A stretch of DNA of 48,906 nucleotides from a bacterium (GTDB lineage Bacteria > Calditrichota > Calditrichia > RBG-13-44-9): positions 3,774,491-3,823,396 of the forward strand of contig CP070707.1 of NCBI GenBank assembly GCA_020350205.1, written 5' to 3'. Under the pieces are notes generated by a model that was given only the letters and a program-made list of their open reading frames with translations, ran no database searches and was not told the DNA's origin. Made by a program: the position numbers and the translations under genes. Each line of letters starts with the position of its first letter. Position 1 is the first letter of the stretch. Below, in pieces: positions 18,209-27,691 of this stretch.

Positions 18209-20023
18209 ATGAAATTTAGACACTTAATAAAACTATTATTTGCTGCAGTATTATCAGGAAGCCTCTTTTTGCAATGTCCACCGGAAATACCGGATGAAAT
18301 CCCGCCGGTGGTTAATATTATTCATCCCATAGATGGGCAAGCTGTGTCCGGTACGGTATTAGTTTCCGTGGGTGCTTCCGATGAGACTGAATTAAGAGAC
18401 GTTAGTCTGTTTATTGATGGTTCAATTGTCTTATCATCACCGGGACCTCTCCTACAATATAACTGGGACACTGAACCCATAGCGGATAACCGAAATCACA
18501 GTCTCTACGCGACTGCTACAGACGGAAACAACAATAATGGATTTTCCGGCTCTGTGGTTGTGCGGGTTGTTTCGGGTGCTAATCCGGATACTCTTCCCCC
18601 AGTTATCACAATCCTGAATCCTATTACGGGTTCCACCGTTTCCGATACTGTCAATGTGGTTCCCCAGGTTGAAGATGAAACCGGAATTGATCGGGTGGAA
18701 TATTACGTAAATGGAAACCTGGTCCATACCGCCAATCAGGAGCCATATAATTTTCAATGGAATGTAAATACTCTTCAAAATGGCAGTACAGCCAATCTTT
18801 TTGCACGAGCTTATGATTTAAATCAGAACAACTCCGTTTCCAATACTGTCACTGTTACGGTTCAAAATACTGACACAACTCCGCCAACTGTGTTAATTCT
18901 CTATCCTTCAACAGGCGACATCTTTTTAGAGGGACAAGTTGTCTCAATCTCTGTTCAGGCGGAAGATGACGCTGGCATACATCGGGTGGAATTCTTTATT
19001 GACGGAGAACTGATTTTTACTGACACAACCAGTGGCTACCAATACGACTGGAATACAACTGGTTATGGAGATAATGGTTCCCACACTATTTATGTCAAAG
19101 CCTATGATTTTGCCAACAATAATAACGCACAATTAATCACTGTCACAGTTCAGAACAGCGATGAAATTCCTCCTACCGTGCTGATTCTATATCCGTCTAA
19201 TGGATCCACATTCTTTGAAGGGCAAATTGTACCCATTTCGGTACAGGCAGATGATAATATTGGGGTTAAACAGGTTGATTTTTATATTGACGGCGTACTT
19301 CAATTCAGTGATAGCACGGCGGACTATTTGTACAACTGGAATACGACGGGCTACGGTGATAATGGTCCCCATTCAATCTATGTCAAAGCAATTGATTTTG
19401 CCAACAATAACAATTCACAGTTAATCTCGGTAACTGTAGCCGCTGTTCCGCCGGATACAACAGCTCCGGTTATCACTCTGATTCATCCCCAGAGTGGTTC
19501 CACCATCTCAGATACCGTGAAGGTGGTTCCGGAAATCTCAGACGCCAGTCCAATCGACCGGGTCGAGTACTTCGTGGATGGAAATATAGATTTTACTGCC
19601 ACGCAGGCACCCTTTGAATACGATTGGGATGTCACAGGTTTCAGCAATGGAAGTACCCATAATATTTTTGCACGGGCCTATGATATCTATGCAAATGGGG
19701 GTGTATCAAATGTCTTAAGTGTCACTATACAAAATACCGATATAATTCCCCCAACGGTTCTTATCCTTTACCCTGCAACGGGTTCAATTTTTACAATTGG
19801 AACAGTGGTTACCATCGCCGTGGATGCATCGGATAATGTCGGAATTGACCGGGTAGAGTTCTATGTTGATGGCGAACTGCTATCGACAGATACCACACCC
19901 CCCTATCGGTACAACTGGGATTCAACAGGATACGGCAGCGGCACGCATACAATCTATGTAAAAGCTTTTGATCTAGCCGGAAACAATAATTCGCAACTTA
20001 TAACTGTCACCTTAAATCCATAA
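18209..20023 (+). CDS. Exported protein of six tandem Ig-like repeats
   Basis: A 604-aa surface or periplasmic protein. The signal sequence (LIKLLFAAVLSGSLFLQC) ends in a cysteine with Gln before it, so lipidation is possible but the lipobox is poor. Six Ig-like repeats of about 95 aa follow. They begin near residues 30, 128, 224, 321, 421 and 515, each with PP-x-V-x-I-x-x-P-x-x-G and then V-[ED]-[FY]-[YF]-[IV]-[DN]-G. Each ends near YVKAYDxAxNNN. This resembles Big/FN3-type modules used as spacers or adhesins. Repeats 3, 4 and 6 are the most alike. No T9SS sorting domain. GAGGAG precedes the ATG. The YIP1 gene follows. Confidence 0.85.
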   Translation: MKFRHLIKLLFAAVLSGSLFLQCPPEIPDEIPPVVNIIHPIDGQAVSGTVLVSVGASDETELRDVSLFIDGSIVLSSPGPLLQYNWDTEPIADNRNHSLYATATDGNNNNGFSGSVVVRVVSGANPDTLPPVITILNPITGSTVSDTVNVVPQVEDETGIDRVEYYVNGNLVHTANQEPYNFQWNVNTLQNGSTANLFARAYDLNQNNSVSNTVTVTVQNTDTTPPTVLILYPSTGDIFLEGQVVSISVQAEDDAGIHRVEFFIDGELIFTDTTSGYQYDWNTTGYGDNGSHTIYVKAYDFANNNNAQLITVTVQNSDEIPPTVLILYPSNGSTFFEGQIVPISVQADDNIGVKQVDFYIDGVLQFSDSTADYLYNWNTTGYGDNGPHSIYVKAIDFANNNNSQLISVTVAAVPPDTTAPVITLIHPQSGSTISDTVKVVPEISDASPIDRVEYFVDGNIDFTATQAPFEYDWDVTGFSNGSTHNIFARAYDIYANGGVSNVLSVTIQNTDIIPPTVLILYPATGSIFTIGTVVTIAVDASDNVGIDRVEFYVDGELLSTDTTPPYRYNWDSTGYGSGTHTIYVKAFDLAGNNNSQLITVTLNP

Positions 20024-20110
20024 GAGCTTTATTAGTTCAGGGAGTTTTTATTACAGCGTTATTTTAAGTTTAAAAGAAGATTAGCGGTCAATAGATACGA
20101 AGGAGAGCCC

Positions 20111-20626
20111 ATGGATGCCTTTTTAAAGCGAATTTTACGTGCCATCAAACTTGAGACCCAGTTGTATGAAGAGGTTGAGGCTGATCAGCAGGCACTGCCT
20201 CAGGCCCTGGCAGTGGTCATTTTCTCCAGTCTTGCTGCAGGCATCGCTTCCTTTTCAAAAGGAATTGATGCATCTTTCATTAGTGACGTTCTCGGTGCTC
20301 TAATTGGGTGGTTTGCCTGGTCCTACATTGTCTTCTTTATTGGCACAAAGATACTACCTGAGGTCGAAACAAAAGCAGATTATGGTCAATTGCTGCGAAC
20401 AATTGGATTTGCCAGCGCTCCGGGACTCCTTGCCATTGTGGGTATTATCCCTTTTCTTTATAGTATCGCTATTGTTGTGTCCTCCGTCTGGATACTGGTT
20501 GCAACCGTGATCGCCGTTCGTCAGGCTTTAGATTATAAAAGTACCGGGAGAGCGATTGTGGTAAGTGTAATCGGATGGTTAATCTATTCAATTATTCGCT
20601 GGTTCTTCTGGATCATAGTGAGTTAA
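20111..20626 (+). CDS. YIP1-family membrane protein
   Basis: A 171-aa inner-membrane protein. The N-terminus is amphipathic (AFLKRILRAIKLETQLYEEVEAD), and about five hydrophobic helices follow at roughly residues 30-47, 56-78, 96-118, 120-138 and 148-170. The pattern, including LGALIGWFAWSYIVFFIGTKIL and a TIGFASAPG turn, matches bacterial YIP1-domain proteins, whose function is unknown. AAGGAGAG lies just before the ATG. It is 87 bases downstream of the Ig-repeat gene and may be co-transcribed. Confidence 0.88.
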   Translation: MDAFLKRILRAIKLETQLYEEVEADQQALPQALAVVIFSSLAAGIASFSKGIDASFISDVLGALIGWFAWSYIVFFIGTKILPEVETKADYGQLLRTIGFASAPGLLAIVGIIPFLYSIAIVVSSVWILVATVIAVRQALDYKSTGRAIVVSVIGWLIYSIIRWFFWIIVS

Positions 20627-20630
20627 GGAA

Positions 20631-20654
20631 AAATAATCCAGGGAAGGATTATTT
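20631..20654 (+). terminator. Probable terminator after the YIP1 gene
   Basis: AAATAATCC (20631-20639) and GGATTATTT (20646-20654) form a perfect 9-bp stem with a 6-base loop. It lies five bases after the YIP1 stop and is followed by AAGGAATTTTATTTT. The stem is AT-rich and the T tract is delayed, so strength is uncertain. It lies between convergent genes. Confidence 0.6.
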
Positions 20655-20700
20655 AAGGAATTTTATTTTCAGAAATTTTTCAAATTCTTATTTCCCCTCA

Positions 20701-22128
20701 TCAGGGAACAATCCCTGCGGTTACCTGATTAATCGATCCAGGTTGTCCTAAGGGAAAACCACTGGCAAATACGTAGTGATCACCCCGGCGGGTAATTCTT
20801 AATTTCTTGGCAATACGAATGGCATCTTTAAATAGTTTGTTCTGATCCTGTTGCAAGGCATACTTCACAGGCAGCACACCCCAGACCAGGGCCATTTGAT
20901 AATAGACATCTTCTTCCGGAGTAAGCGCCAGAATTCGACTTTTGGGTCTGAATCTGGCTATGGCACGGGCGGTATACCCTGTCCTGGTAATCGCGCAAAT
21001 AGTATTGGCCTTTAAATCCCGTGCCAGAATGGTAGCCGAATGAGATATGGAGTCGGGAATTGAAGCTGATTTATTGCTGGGCGAGCGATCTCCTTCCCTA
21101 AAATAGGTTAAATATTCCTCGGTAATTATCGCAATTCTGGACATCATCTTCACCGCCTTATTCGGATATTTCCCAATAGCTGTTTCTTCAGACAGCATAA
21201 TAGCATCTGTCCCATCCAGCACCGCATTGGCTACATCAGTTACCTCTGCCCGGGTCGGCATGGGCGATTCCACCATCGATCGCAACATCTGGGTGGCTGT
21301 AATGACAGGTTTCCCCAGACGGTTTGCACGTTGGATGATATTCTTCTGCAGGATGGGCACACTTTCAATTTCGATTTCAACCCCCAAGTCACCTCTCGCA
21401 ACCATAATACCATCCGCTGAATCAATAATCTCGGACAGATTTTCAATGGCTTCATGTTTTTCAATTTTCGCAATCAGGGGAACATGTCTTCCAATTTCTT
21501 TAAAAATTAGACGCGCCCGCTTTAAATCTTTTGCTTCCCTCACAAAAGACAGGGCTACCATATCCACACCGTTTTTCAGTCCGAAACGTAAATCCTTTTT
21601 ATCCTTATCGGTCAAAGAGGGCACATGAAATGTCCCGCTCGGGAAGTTTACACCCTTATGGGAAAACAGACTTCCTCCGATAATAACCTCGCAATAAACC
21701 TGTGATTTGACAATTTTTTTAACTTCCAGTTCCAGATCTCCATCAGCTAAAAGTAAACGCGCACCTGGAAAAACATCTCTTGCAAACCCCGAATAATTTA
21801 CCCCAATTCTTTTTCCTTGTGACGCGGTCTTCAGGGATGCATCCAGAATCAGGGTATCATTCGGCGATACCTGAAGCGGTTCGTTATTGACTTTACCCAA
21901 ACGGATCTTGGGACCACTCAGATCCTGTAAAATAGCTACAGAACGGTTGAGCTTTTTTCGAAGTTTCTTAATCTGATTTATCAATTTTAAATGAGATTGA
22001 TGATTACCGTGTGAAAAATTCAGTCGAAATACATCAACACCGCTGTTTATCATATCGATCATGGTAGCCGGATCGGAACAGGCAGGTCCCAGAGTTGCGA
22101 CTATTTTAGTTTGCTTATTTTGCATCAT
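20701..22128 (-). CDS. pyk: Pyruvate kinase
   Basis: Glycolytic enzyme converting phosphoenolpyruvate and ADP to pyruvate and ATP. The N-terminal barrel starts with TKIVATLGPACSD and has FRLNFSHG. The B domain spans about residues 70-165. The metal- and phosphate-binding motifs IAKIEKHEA and MVARGDLGVE follow, then KPVITATQML and the MLSEETAIG segment. The C-terminal allosteric domain ends with FASGFPLGQPGSINQV. At 475 aa it is a standard-length enzyme without the extra C-terminal domain of Bacillus. Two adjacent ATG codons make the start uncertain by one codon. It ends with TGA. Confidence 0.97.
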   Translation of the reverse strand: MMQNKQTKIVATLGPACSDPATMIDMINSGVDVFRLNFSHGNHQSHLKLINQIKKLRKKLNRSVAILQDLSGPKIRLGKVNNEPLQVSPNDTLILDASLKTASQGKRIGVNYSGFARDVFPGARLLLADGDLELEVKKIVKSQVYCEVIIGGSLFSHKGVNFPSGTFHVPSLTDKDKKDLRFGLKNGVDMVALSFVREAKDLKRARLIFKEIGRHVPLIAKIEKHEAIENLSEIIDSADGIMVARGDLGVEIEIESVPILQKNIIQRANRLGKPVITATQMLRSMVESPMPTRAEVTDVANAVLDGTDAIMLSEETAIGKYPNKAVKMMSRIAIITEEYLTYFREGDRSPSNKSASIPDSISHSATILARDLKANTICAITRTGYTARAIARFRPKSRILALTPEEDVYYQMALVWGVLPVKYALQQDQNKLFKDAIRIAKKLRITRRGDHYVFASGFPLGQPGSINQVTAGIVP

Positions 22129-22462
22129 AATATTAGTGCTTCTCCGGTTTATTCTCCGTGTACGTATCCCAATAATTTTATACAGAAACTTTCTCTTGAA
22201 TATATTAACCTTACCAGAGAGAAAAAATCAAAATTTGCTAATGATGTATATAATTTCAAAAAAGAGAGTTCTGCGGGAATGAACAGGATATTATACCGAA
22301 ATTTCAGCCAGCATGAATTTCATCACTCTAGTTAATATTATCCTGTTTTAGCTTAAATTGACAACCTGGTGAGGTTGATTTCTATTGAAAATCGAAATGA
22401 CGGATATTGTCTGGTGCACGAGTCAAACTTGATGGGAATTCTATTTAAAAATATTACTCAAT
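22129..22462. other. AT-rich intergenic region
   Basis: This 334-base gap between pyk and the MBL-fold gene holds one notable inverted pair: AACAGGATA at 22282-22290 and TATCCTGTT at 22339-22347, 48 bases apart. The pyk promoter should lie here. No gene or RNA recognised. Confidence 0.5.
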
Positions 22463-23374
22463 CTACTGAAAAGAAAACTCCATTAACTCAGAAGCCATAT
22501 AGGTTTCAGAAAAGACTTTCTTGGCAGATTTCTCTAACGCCTCAAGTTCCTTATCAGTGTGTTTCGGATCGTGATGCGATAAAATCAGTTTTTTAACCCC
22601 GGCCTTTTTGGCTACCTGACAGGCCATTTCATATGTGCTGTGACCGAATCCCTGAAATATTTCATATTCAGGTATTGAATACTGAGCATCGTGTATCAGG
22701 ACATCGGCATTTTCGGCAAATTTTATCAGGCGATTATCACCTCCCACAAAGCCTTCGATGTCCGTTGCAAAAACGATTGAGTGCCCGGACGGATTTTCAA
22801 ATTTATAAATATATACACCACCCTTGGGATGGGTATAATTACGCATACAGGAAATTTTTCCAATCCAATTTTTTACATTCGCACTATCTTTGGTAGAATA
22901 AATTTCATAATCATCTTCGAAGAAAAACACCACTTTATTTTCAGCAAAATCAGAGTAATTCAACTGGCTGGGCAATTCAGCGATGGTAACAGGGAAAAAA
23001 GCCGGACTCATCAGAGTTTCCAGAATTTCTTCAATGGAATAGTTTAATTGCGTGGCAGTGATGATGTTCAGTTCGGTCTGAGGCATGTAAAGTAGCTGAA
23101 AATAAGGGAATCCCATGAGATGGTCAATATGGGTATGCGTGAACAACATAAATAATTTCTGGTAATTCTGTTTTTTAGTGCCCGCTTTTATTTCAGAAAT
23201 TAAATCAGCACCCAATTTTATAATTCCCGTCCCGGCATCGATAATCACCAGATGCTTTCCCATGTCAACCCTGAGACAAGTTGTATTGACCCCATATTTT
23301 GTGGCATCACCATTAGTTGGCGGAAAACTTCCCCTCACTCCATATATTTTTACCTTGAGATTGCTATTTTTCAT
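22463..23374 (-). CDS. Metallo-beta-lactamase-fold hydrolase
   Basis: A 303-aa cytosolic MBL-fold enzyme. It starts with the strand KVKIYGVRGSFP, has DAGTGI (about residue 47), the metal motif THTHIDHLMGF (HxHxDH, about 79-89), a later ATDIEG aspartate-bearing strand, HDAQYS, and the final metal His in LILSHHDP. The VRGS opening with NTTCLRVD resembles the PhnP/phosphodiesterase-like branch, so a cyclic phosphodiesterase or related hydrolase is the best guess; the substrate is unknown. It follows the DUF151 gene by 14 bases, likely one operon with the NifU-like gene. Confidence 0.88.
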   Translation of the reverse strand: MKNSNLKVKIYGVRGSFPPTNGDATKYGVNTTCLRVDMGKHLVIIDAGTGIIKLGADLISEIKAGTKKQNYQKLFMLFTHTHIDHLMGFPYFQLLYMPQTELNIITATQLNYSIEEILETLMSPAFFPVTIAELPSQLNYSDFAENKVVFFFEDDYEIYSTKDSANVKNWIGKISCMRNYTHPKGGVYIYKFENPSGHSIVFATDIEGFVGGDNRLIKFAENADVLIHDAQYSIPEYEIFQGFGHSTYEMACQVAKKAGVKKLILSHHDPKHTDKELEALEKSAKKVFSETYMASELMEFSFQ

Positions 23375-23388
23375 GGATTTTCCTGTTC

Positions 23389-23937
23389 TTATTGGCGTGC
23401 TTCCAGTTTCTTGATCTCATCCCGAATTCTGGCAGCCTTCTCATATTCTTCCTTTTCGACTGCTTCCTGAAGTTCACTTTTTAATTTTTCAAGTTTATCC
23501 TGTGAAAAATTAAGCTGTCCCTCTTCCACTTCCTGCACTTCATCAGAGGTATAAGCCCCTTTTTCCATGACTTCTTCTGCAACAAAAATTGGAATATTCT
23601 TCCTCACAGCCAACGCAATCGCGTCACTGGGACGCGAATCAATTTCATACAGGGTAGAATTTCGTCTGATATATATAATGGCATAATACGTATTATTTTT
23701 CAGTTCAGTCACTGCAATCTTTTCTATTTCCGCTGTTAATGAATCCAGCATGCTCAGCGTCAGATCATGTGTTATCGGTCGCGGTGGTTTAATTTTTTCT
23801 AAACCCAGCGCAATAGATTGAGCTTCATATTCTCCAATTATTATCGGCAGAGTTCTTTCACCTTTAATTTCTTTTAAAATAACCCCGCTGGCCTGGGATT
23901 GAGTCAAAAACAATCCATTTATTTTAACTTCTATCAT
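23389..23937 (-). CDS. Bifunctional nuclease family protein (DUF151) with UVR motif
   Basis: A 182-aa protein. Residues about 1-130 are the BFN/DUF151 domain: LPIIIGEYEAQSIALGLE, RPITHDL, and SRPSDAIALAVR are the family signatures. Residues about 145-180 are a UVR/UvrB-C-like helical motif (LKSELQEAVEKEEYEKAARI). This two-domain layout is common in Bacteroidota and relatives. Members have been reported with RNase and DNase activity, but the cellular role is unclear. It lies 19 bases after the NifU-like gene and 14 before the MBL hydrolase. Confidence 0.92.
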   Translation of the reverse strand: MIEVKINGLFLTQSQASGVILKEIKGERTLPIIIGEYEAQSIALGLEKIKPPRPITHDLTLSMLDSLTAEIEKIAVTELKNNTYYAIIYIRRNSTLYEIDSRPSDAIALAVRKNIPIFVAEEVMEKGAYTSDEVQEVEEGQLNFSQDKLEKLKSELQEAVEKEEYEKAARIRDEIKKLEARQ

Positions 23938-23956
23938 TATAGCAACGCCTTAAATA

Positions 23957-24178
23957 TTATACAGCCTCAACAGATTTGATTTCTGGTAAATGATTTTTAA
24001 TATATCGCTCAATCCCTTCTTTCAAGGTTAATTGGGCCATTGGACATCCACCACATGCACCGACCAGTTTTACGAAAACCGTATTATCTTTGATTTCAAT
24101 GAATTCTACATCCCCACCGTCCATTTGAATTCCAGGCCTAATATCGTTGAGCAACTTTTTTACTTTTTCTTCATGCAT
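23957..24178 (-). CDS. NifU C-terminal-like Fe-S scaffold protein
   Basis: A 73-aa stand-alone NifU C-terminal domain that can hold and pass on an iron-sulfur cluster. The start is placed at ATG 24178 because GAGG lies nine bases before it and the product then begins MHEEKVKKLLNDIRPG, as usual for the family. The conserved QMDGGDVEF and the cluster motif CGGCP, followed by LTLKEGIE, are all present. It heads a short run with the DUF151 and MBL-fold genes. Confidence 0.93.
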   Translation of the reverse strand: MHEEKVKKLLNDIRPGIQMDGGDVEFIEIKDNTVFVKLVGACGGCPMAQLTLKEGIERYIKNHLPEIKSVEAV

Positions 24179-24383
24179 GGGGTAATTCCTCACTTGAATA
24201 TTATATATTATCAATTATTTTATTTATTCTCGTCCCGAAATGCTTTGTGACATCAATCCAATAAACTCAATGTCTCTCTTATCATATGATACAGACACAA
24301 CATGGATACCCATATTGATCAATTTTCTAAAAATATCCAATCACTACATTGAGCCAGATCAATTTGCGGATATATTTTTTTAG

Positions 24384-25007
24384 CTATAATTTCTGATTCA
24401 CAAAATGAATGGTCTCATCCGCAATATCCTTTACGGCTTTTAAAACAAATTCCTGCTCGGATTTTAACTTTCCCTTAAAATCTTCATCTGATATAGTGGA
24501 CAGATTTATCAGAATATTCAAAGATGCAGCATGAGCCGCTGCATGGGCCATAATTGCCGCAACTCCGGCATCACTTATGGAGTTTTCATTACCTTTCAGT
24601 GCAACAGAACGACTAGACTGTGCCACTGATTCACAGCGGCGCAACACATCCATTGGAACCAGCGCAGCCCGTTTAGTCGCTTCTTCGACTGCTCGATTAC
24701 GCTCTTCTTTCTCAGCATCGGATTCGTGTGGCAATTTATACGCTTCCATCACTTCACTAAATACTTCCGCATCCTTCTCAGCAAGTAATAAAAATTCCAT
24801 TTTAAGCTTTTCCGCATTCTCAAGACATTTTTTAACATCATCTTCATGTTGTTGATACTTCTTTTTGCCAAAGGTTAGATTACACACCATGGAAACCAGC
24901 GCAGCAGACAAAGCACCCGCAATAGCGGCAACCGAACCACCTCCCGGAGCTGCTGATTGGGAGGATAATTCATCTAATAATTTTTGAAATTCCATGTCCT
25001 TTAACAT
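24384..25007 (-). CDS. Cyclodeaminase/cyclohydrolase family protein
   Basis: A 207-aa all-helical protein of the formiminotransferase-cyclodeaminase C-terminal family (FTCD_C), which includes stand-alone methenyl-THF cyclohydrolase FchA. Signature: the early SAAPGGGSVAAIAGALSAAL (about 18-37), then VCNLTFGKKKY and the AGVAAIMAHAAAHAASLN helix. In this family it acts on formimino- or methenyl-tetrahydrofolate. No formiminotransferase or other folate gene is adjacent, so the exact reaction is open. GAGGAG lies six bases before the ATG. Confidence 0.92.
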   Translation of the reverse strand: MLKDMEFQKLLDELSSQSAAPGGGSVAAIAGALSAALVSMVCNLTFGKKKYQQHEDDVKKCLENAEKLKMEFLLLAEKDAEVFSEVMEAYKLPHESDAEKEERNRAVEEATKRAALVPMDVLRRCESVAQSSRSVALKGNENSISDAGVAAIMAHAAAHAASLNILINLSTISDEDFKGKLKSEQEFVLKAVKDIADETIHFVNQKL

Positions 25008-25418
25008 CGCTCACTCCTCAATATTTCATCCCGCTCGCATAACCTTTAGATTATAATATAACGATATCCTAAATTAAGAGAAAATGATAATTTATCCAAA
25101 ATCAAATAATTGTTCAAAATTTAGTCAACAAATTACTGATCTCATTCATACACTTTAACCCTACCCGTTCCCATTCGTAAATTAATTTATAAAAAATATC
25201 CGCTAATTATTGATGAAATGCCTCATTTCTACACTTTATTATATGGTTTCGGCGGTCAATTGTTTCTGTTTATGCCCAATCTGTGCCAGACTACCTGATG
25301 GACTTGAGCATATACATTCTCAGTCTATACCTGAACATTCAGAAAGTATAAAAATCGATTTATGCTGCGATTAATGAATCTGATTTGTATATTTGGTTAC
25401 TTAATATAAACAATACAA
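25008..25418. other. AT-rich divergent intergenic region
   Basis: A 411-base gap between divergent genes. It must hold the promoter of the cyclodeaminase gene and perhaps of the small lipoprotein gene. I see no RNA gene, repeat family or operator palindrome. Confidence 0.5.
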
Positions 25419-25811
25419 ATGAATATATTACAAACTATTTTCAATTCAATTTTCATTTTTCTCATCTTATCGACACTTTCCTGCAGCACACCGGAGAGTC
25501 ATGAGATAAAACATGACTGGAGTATAATAGTCAAAGAACTTGAAGTTATTCTGGCTTCAGATGCGGCAGATAGTGTAAAAGCCTTTCAGATAAGCATCCT
25601 GTTTGAAAAAAATCAAATAGATGTTACTGACTACCGAGAATTCTATTATAAAAGTACTCAGGAAAAACCGCTGGAAAACCTGGATCTTTTAAAAGAGATT
25701 GAACAATTTATCGGGGAGGATATGAAAAAGGAAGCCCAGCAACAACGTAAAAGTTTTGATCAGGTTGATTATCGCTCCCTGAAGAAAGATGATCCTAAAG
25801 ATGTCAATTGA
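25419..25811 (+). CDS. Small predicted lipoprotein, unknown function
   Basis: A 130-aa protein with a lipoprotein-type signal (FIFLILSTLSC, Cys near residue 22) followed by a charged, mostly helical region. The mature part has EKNQIDVTDYREFYYKST and a basic, glutamine-rich tail (KKEAQQQRKSFDQ). I do not recognise the family; the middle loosely resembles DUF4296-like lipoproteins, and this is weak. There is no clear Shine-Dalgarno before the ATG. A strong palindromic terminator follows immediately, supporting a real transcript. Confidence 0.68.
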   Translation: MNILQTIFNSIFIFLILSTLSCSTPESHEIKHDWSIIVKELEVILASDAADSVKAFQISILFEKNQIDVTDYREFYYKSTQEKPLENLDLLKEIEQFIGEDMKKEAQQQRKSFDQVDYRSLKKDDPKDVN

Positions 25812-25812
25812 A

Positions 25813-25838
25813 GAAAGCCCGAGATATCTCGGGCTTTC
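25813..25838. terminator. Bidirectional terminator
   Basis: A perfect 26-base palindrome, GAAAGCCCGAGAT then ATCTCGGGCTTTC, lies between the stops of two convergent genes, one base from each. The outer AAAG/CTTT bases and the flanking T-rich tracts on both strands fit termination in both directions. Confidence 0.85.
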
Positions 25839-25839
25839 T

Positions 25840-27363
25840 CTATTTCTTCTCCAAAATTTCGTTCATTCTATTTTTTGAAATTTGATCCACTTTTTCATGC
25901 AGCGAGCCGTTATGGCTGTCCATGGTCACGACCAGCGGAAAATTTTCCACCTCAAAATGCCACACCGCCTCAGGACTTCCAAACTGTTCCAGGTACACAC
26001 CTTTCACTTTTTTCACGCATTGAGCATAAATTTGTGCAGCACCGCCAATGGCATGAAAGTAGACCGAACCATATTTATTACACGCATCGAGGGTTTTCTT
26101 ACCCATTCCTCCCTTTCCGATCACACCTTTAAGACCAAATCGTCCGATCACCTCTCCCTGATAAGGCTCTTCACGGATCGAAGTGGTTGGGCCCGCAGCC
26201 ATTACTTTATATTCCCCGCCGTCTTCAACAATTACCGGACCACAATGATAGACAATTCCGTTTTGAATCACGTCCAGTTCACCCCCTTCGTACAAATAGC
26301 GATGAACAGCATCCCGACCAGTGTACATGTCGCCATTTAACAACACGACATCCCCTACCCGAAGCTCTCTGATTTGTTCCTCTGTAACCGGTGTATGAAG
26401 AACTTTTACATTTTTCGAGGGCATTTCCACATCTGGAAGTTTCGAATAATCAATTTCAAATTCGCCCGGGGTCTGGTACAACCATTCTTTCACCTTACTG
26501 TCTGCTGTCAAAACAACTCCGCGACGACGATATGCCCAGCACATATAAGCGATGCTGACAAAATAAGATGCCGGAAGTCGATTTAGATGGTCAATTTTAA
26601 TACCGCCCAGAGTAAATTTACCACCAAATCCCATGGGTCCGATCTCCAGCGTGTTAGCCTCCCGCATGATCTGTTCCTCTAGTTTGGCCAATTCAGGATC
26701 GGGATTGATATCATCCAGATTTCTCAAAAGTTGCTCTTTCGCATGTGCAAATCCGGTTGCCCGGTCTCCACCGATACAAACACCGAGAAAGCCGGGTCCG
26801 CAGCCCTTTCCCTGTGCCTGATAGATCGCATCCAGGATAACCGCGCGAACACCCCCCAGATCTCGGCCACATTTTTTACCATTGATTTGAGCAGGGAGCT
26901 TATACTGGGTACTCATATTTTCACATCCACCACCCTTTAAAATCAGGCGGACATCCACATCATCACTCCGGGATTGTTCAAAATGATAGACCGGGCTTCC
27001 CTTACCTAAATTATTGCCGGTGTTCTTTCCGTTCAGAGAATCAACCGAGTTTTGCCTGAGAAAACCTTTCTCAGTGCCGATGACAACTGCTTCTTCAGCC
27101 GCTTTCTGAAACATGAGTTGATCATAGCCTACAGGGCATTTAACATAAAAAGTGATCGTCCCGGTATCCTGACAAATTGGCAGCGACCTTTTCTTTGCGA
27201 GACCCACATTCTGCATAATCATATCCATGGCCATTTCAGCCATGGAAGCTTTTTCTTCCAGGTTTTTCCTCAGATTAATGACATTTTCGGCATCCGGAGG
27301 TAAATAGGCCGAGGTGCGTCGGACAAGTTCAAGTAAATTTTTTCGAAGTGCTTCATAACTCAT
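25840..27363 (-). CDS. Class I fumarate hydratase
   Basis: Iron-sulfur fumarase interconverting fumarate and malate in the TCA cycle. At 507 aa, alpha and beta parts are fused as in E. coli FumA/FumB. The probable [4Fe-4S] ligands are Cys64 (LPICQDTGT), Cys188 (GKGCGPG) and Cys275 (YMCWAYRR). Other conserved pieces are GGGCEN, GGDRATG, and in the beta part GDVVLLNGDMYTGRDA, GPTTSIR and GKGGMG. AGGAGG lies eight bases before the ATG. The cluster makes such enzymes oxygen-sensitive, which suits a low-oxygen lifestyle. Confidence 0.96.
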   Translation of the reverse strand: MSYEALRKNLLELVRRTSAYLPPDAENVINLRKNLEEKASMAEMAMDMIMQNVGLAKKRSLPICQDTGTITFYVKCPVGYDQLMFQKAAEEAVVIGTEKGFLRQNSVDSLNGKNTGNNLGKGSPVYHFEQSRSDDVDVRLILKGGGCENMSTQYKLPAQINGKKCGRDLGGVRAVILDAIYQAQGKGCGPGFLGVCIGGDRATGFAHAKEQLLRNLDDINPDPELAKLEEQIMREANTLEIGPMGFGGKFTLGGIKIDHLNRLPASYFVSIAYMCWAYRRRGVVLTADSKVKEWLYQTPGEFEIDYSKLPDVEMPSKNVKVLHTPVTEEQIRELRVGDVVLLNGDMYTGRDAVHRYLYEGGELDVIQNGIVYHCGPVIVEDGGEYKVMAAGPTTSIREEPYQGEVIGRFGLKGVIGKGGMGKKTLDACNKYGSVYFHAIGGAAQIYAQCVKKVKGVYLEQFGSPEAVWHFEVENFPLVVTMDSHNGSLHEKVDQISKNRMNEILEKK

Positions 27364-27691
27364 AATGTAAACCTCCTAATTGTATAGTTCGGTTATTTGA
27401 GTATAAAATAACAAATTTTTTAACAAATTCAAGAATTTGTATTTTTTCGTGTGACGGAAGCATAAAAATAGCGACAATATCGATTAATTCTTCCATCCCT
27501 AAAAATCATGCTCAAAACTTCACGAGATAAGCTATCTCATGTTGCAAGGTCAGCAGTGATAACCTGCTTTATATCTGTGGGATTCAACTTATCAACACCA
27601 CACACCCGGCTCTTCTGCAAGGGGATATGTATCGTTGGACCTGAATACATTCAAAGTTATTGAATAGGAATCAAGATCGATCCGTGAAGTC
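27364..27691. other. Intergenic region without recognised feature
   Basis: A 328-base gap upstream of the fumarase gene and downstream of the outer-membrane barrel gene. The fumarase promoter should lie near 27370-27480, but no clear boxes are visible. No repeat or RNA gene recognised. Confidence 0.5.

Noticed and set aside
18209..20023. Repeats here as a CRISPR array or satellite
   Set aside because: They are 95-aa coding repeats of an Ig-like protein in one open frame, not short identical repeats with spacers.
21227..21628. 133-codon plus-strand open frame opposite pyk
   Set aside because: Shadow of the conserved pyruvate kinase barrel; composition is Ser/Arg-rich as expected for antisense of such a gene.
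22282..22347. Inverted pair as a terminator of the MBL-fold gene
   Set aside because: The arms are 9 bp with a 48-base loop and no T tract close by, so a terminator is not supported.
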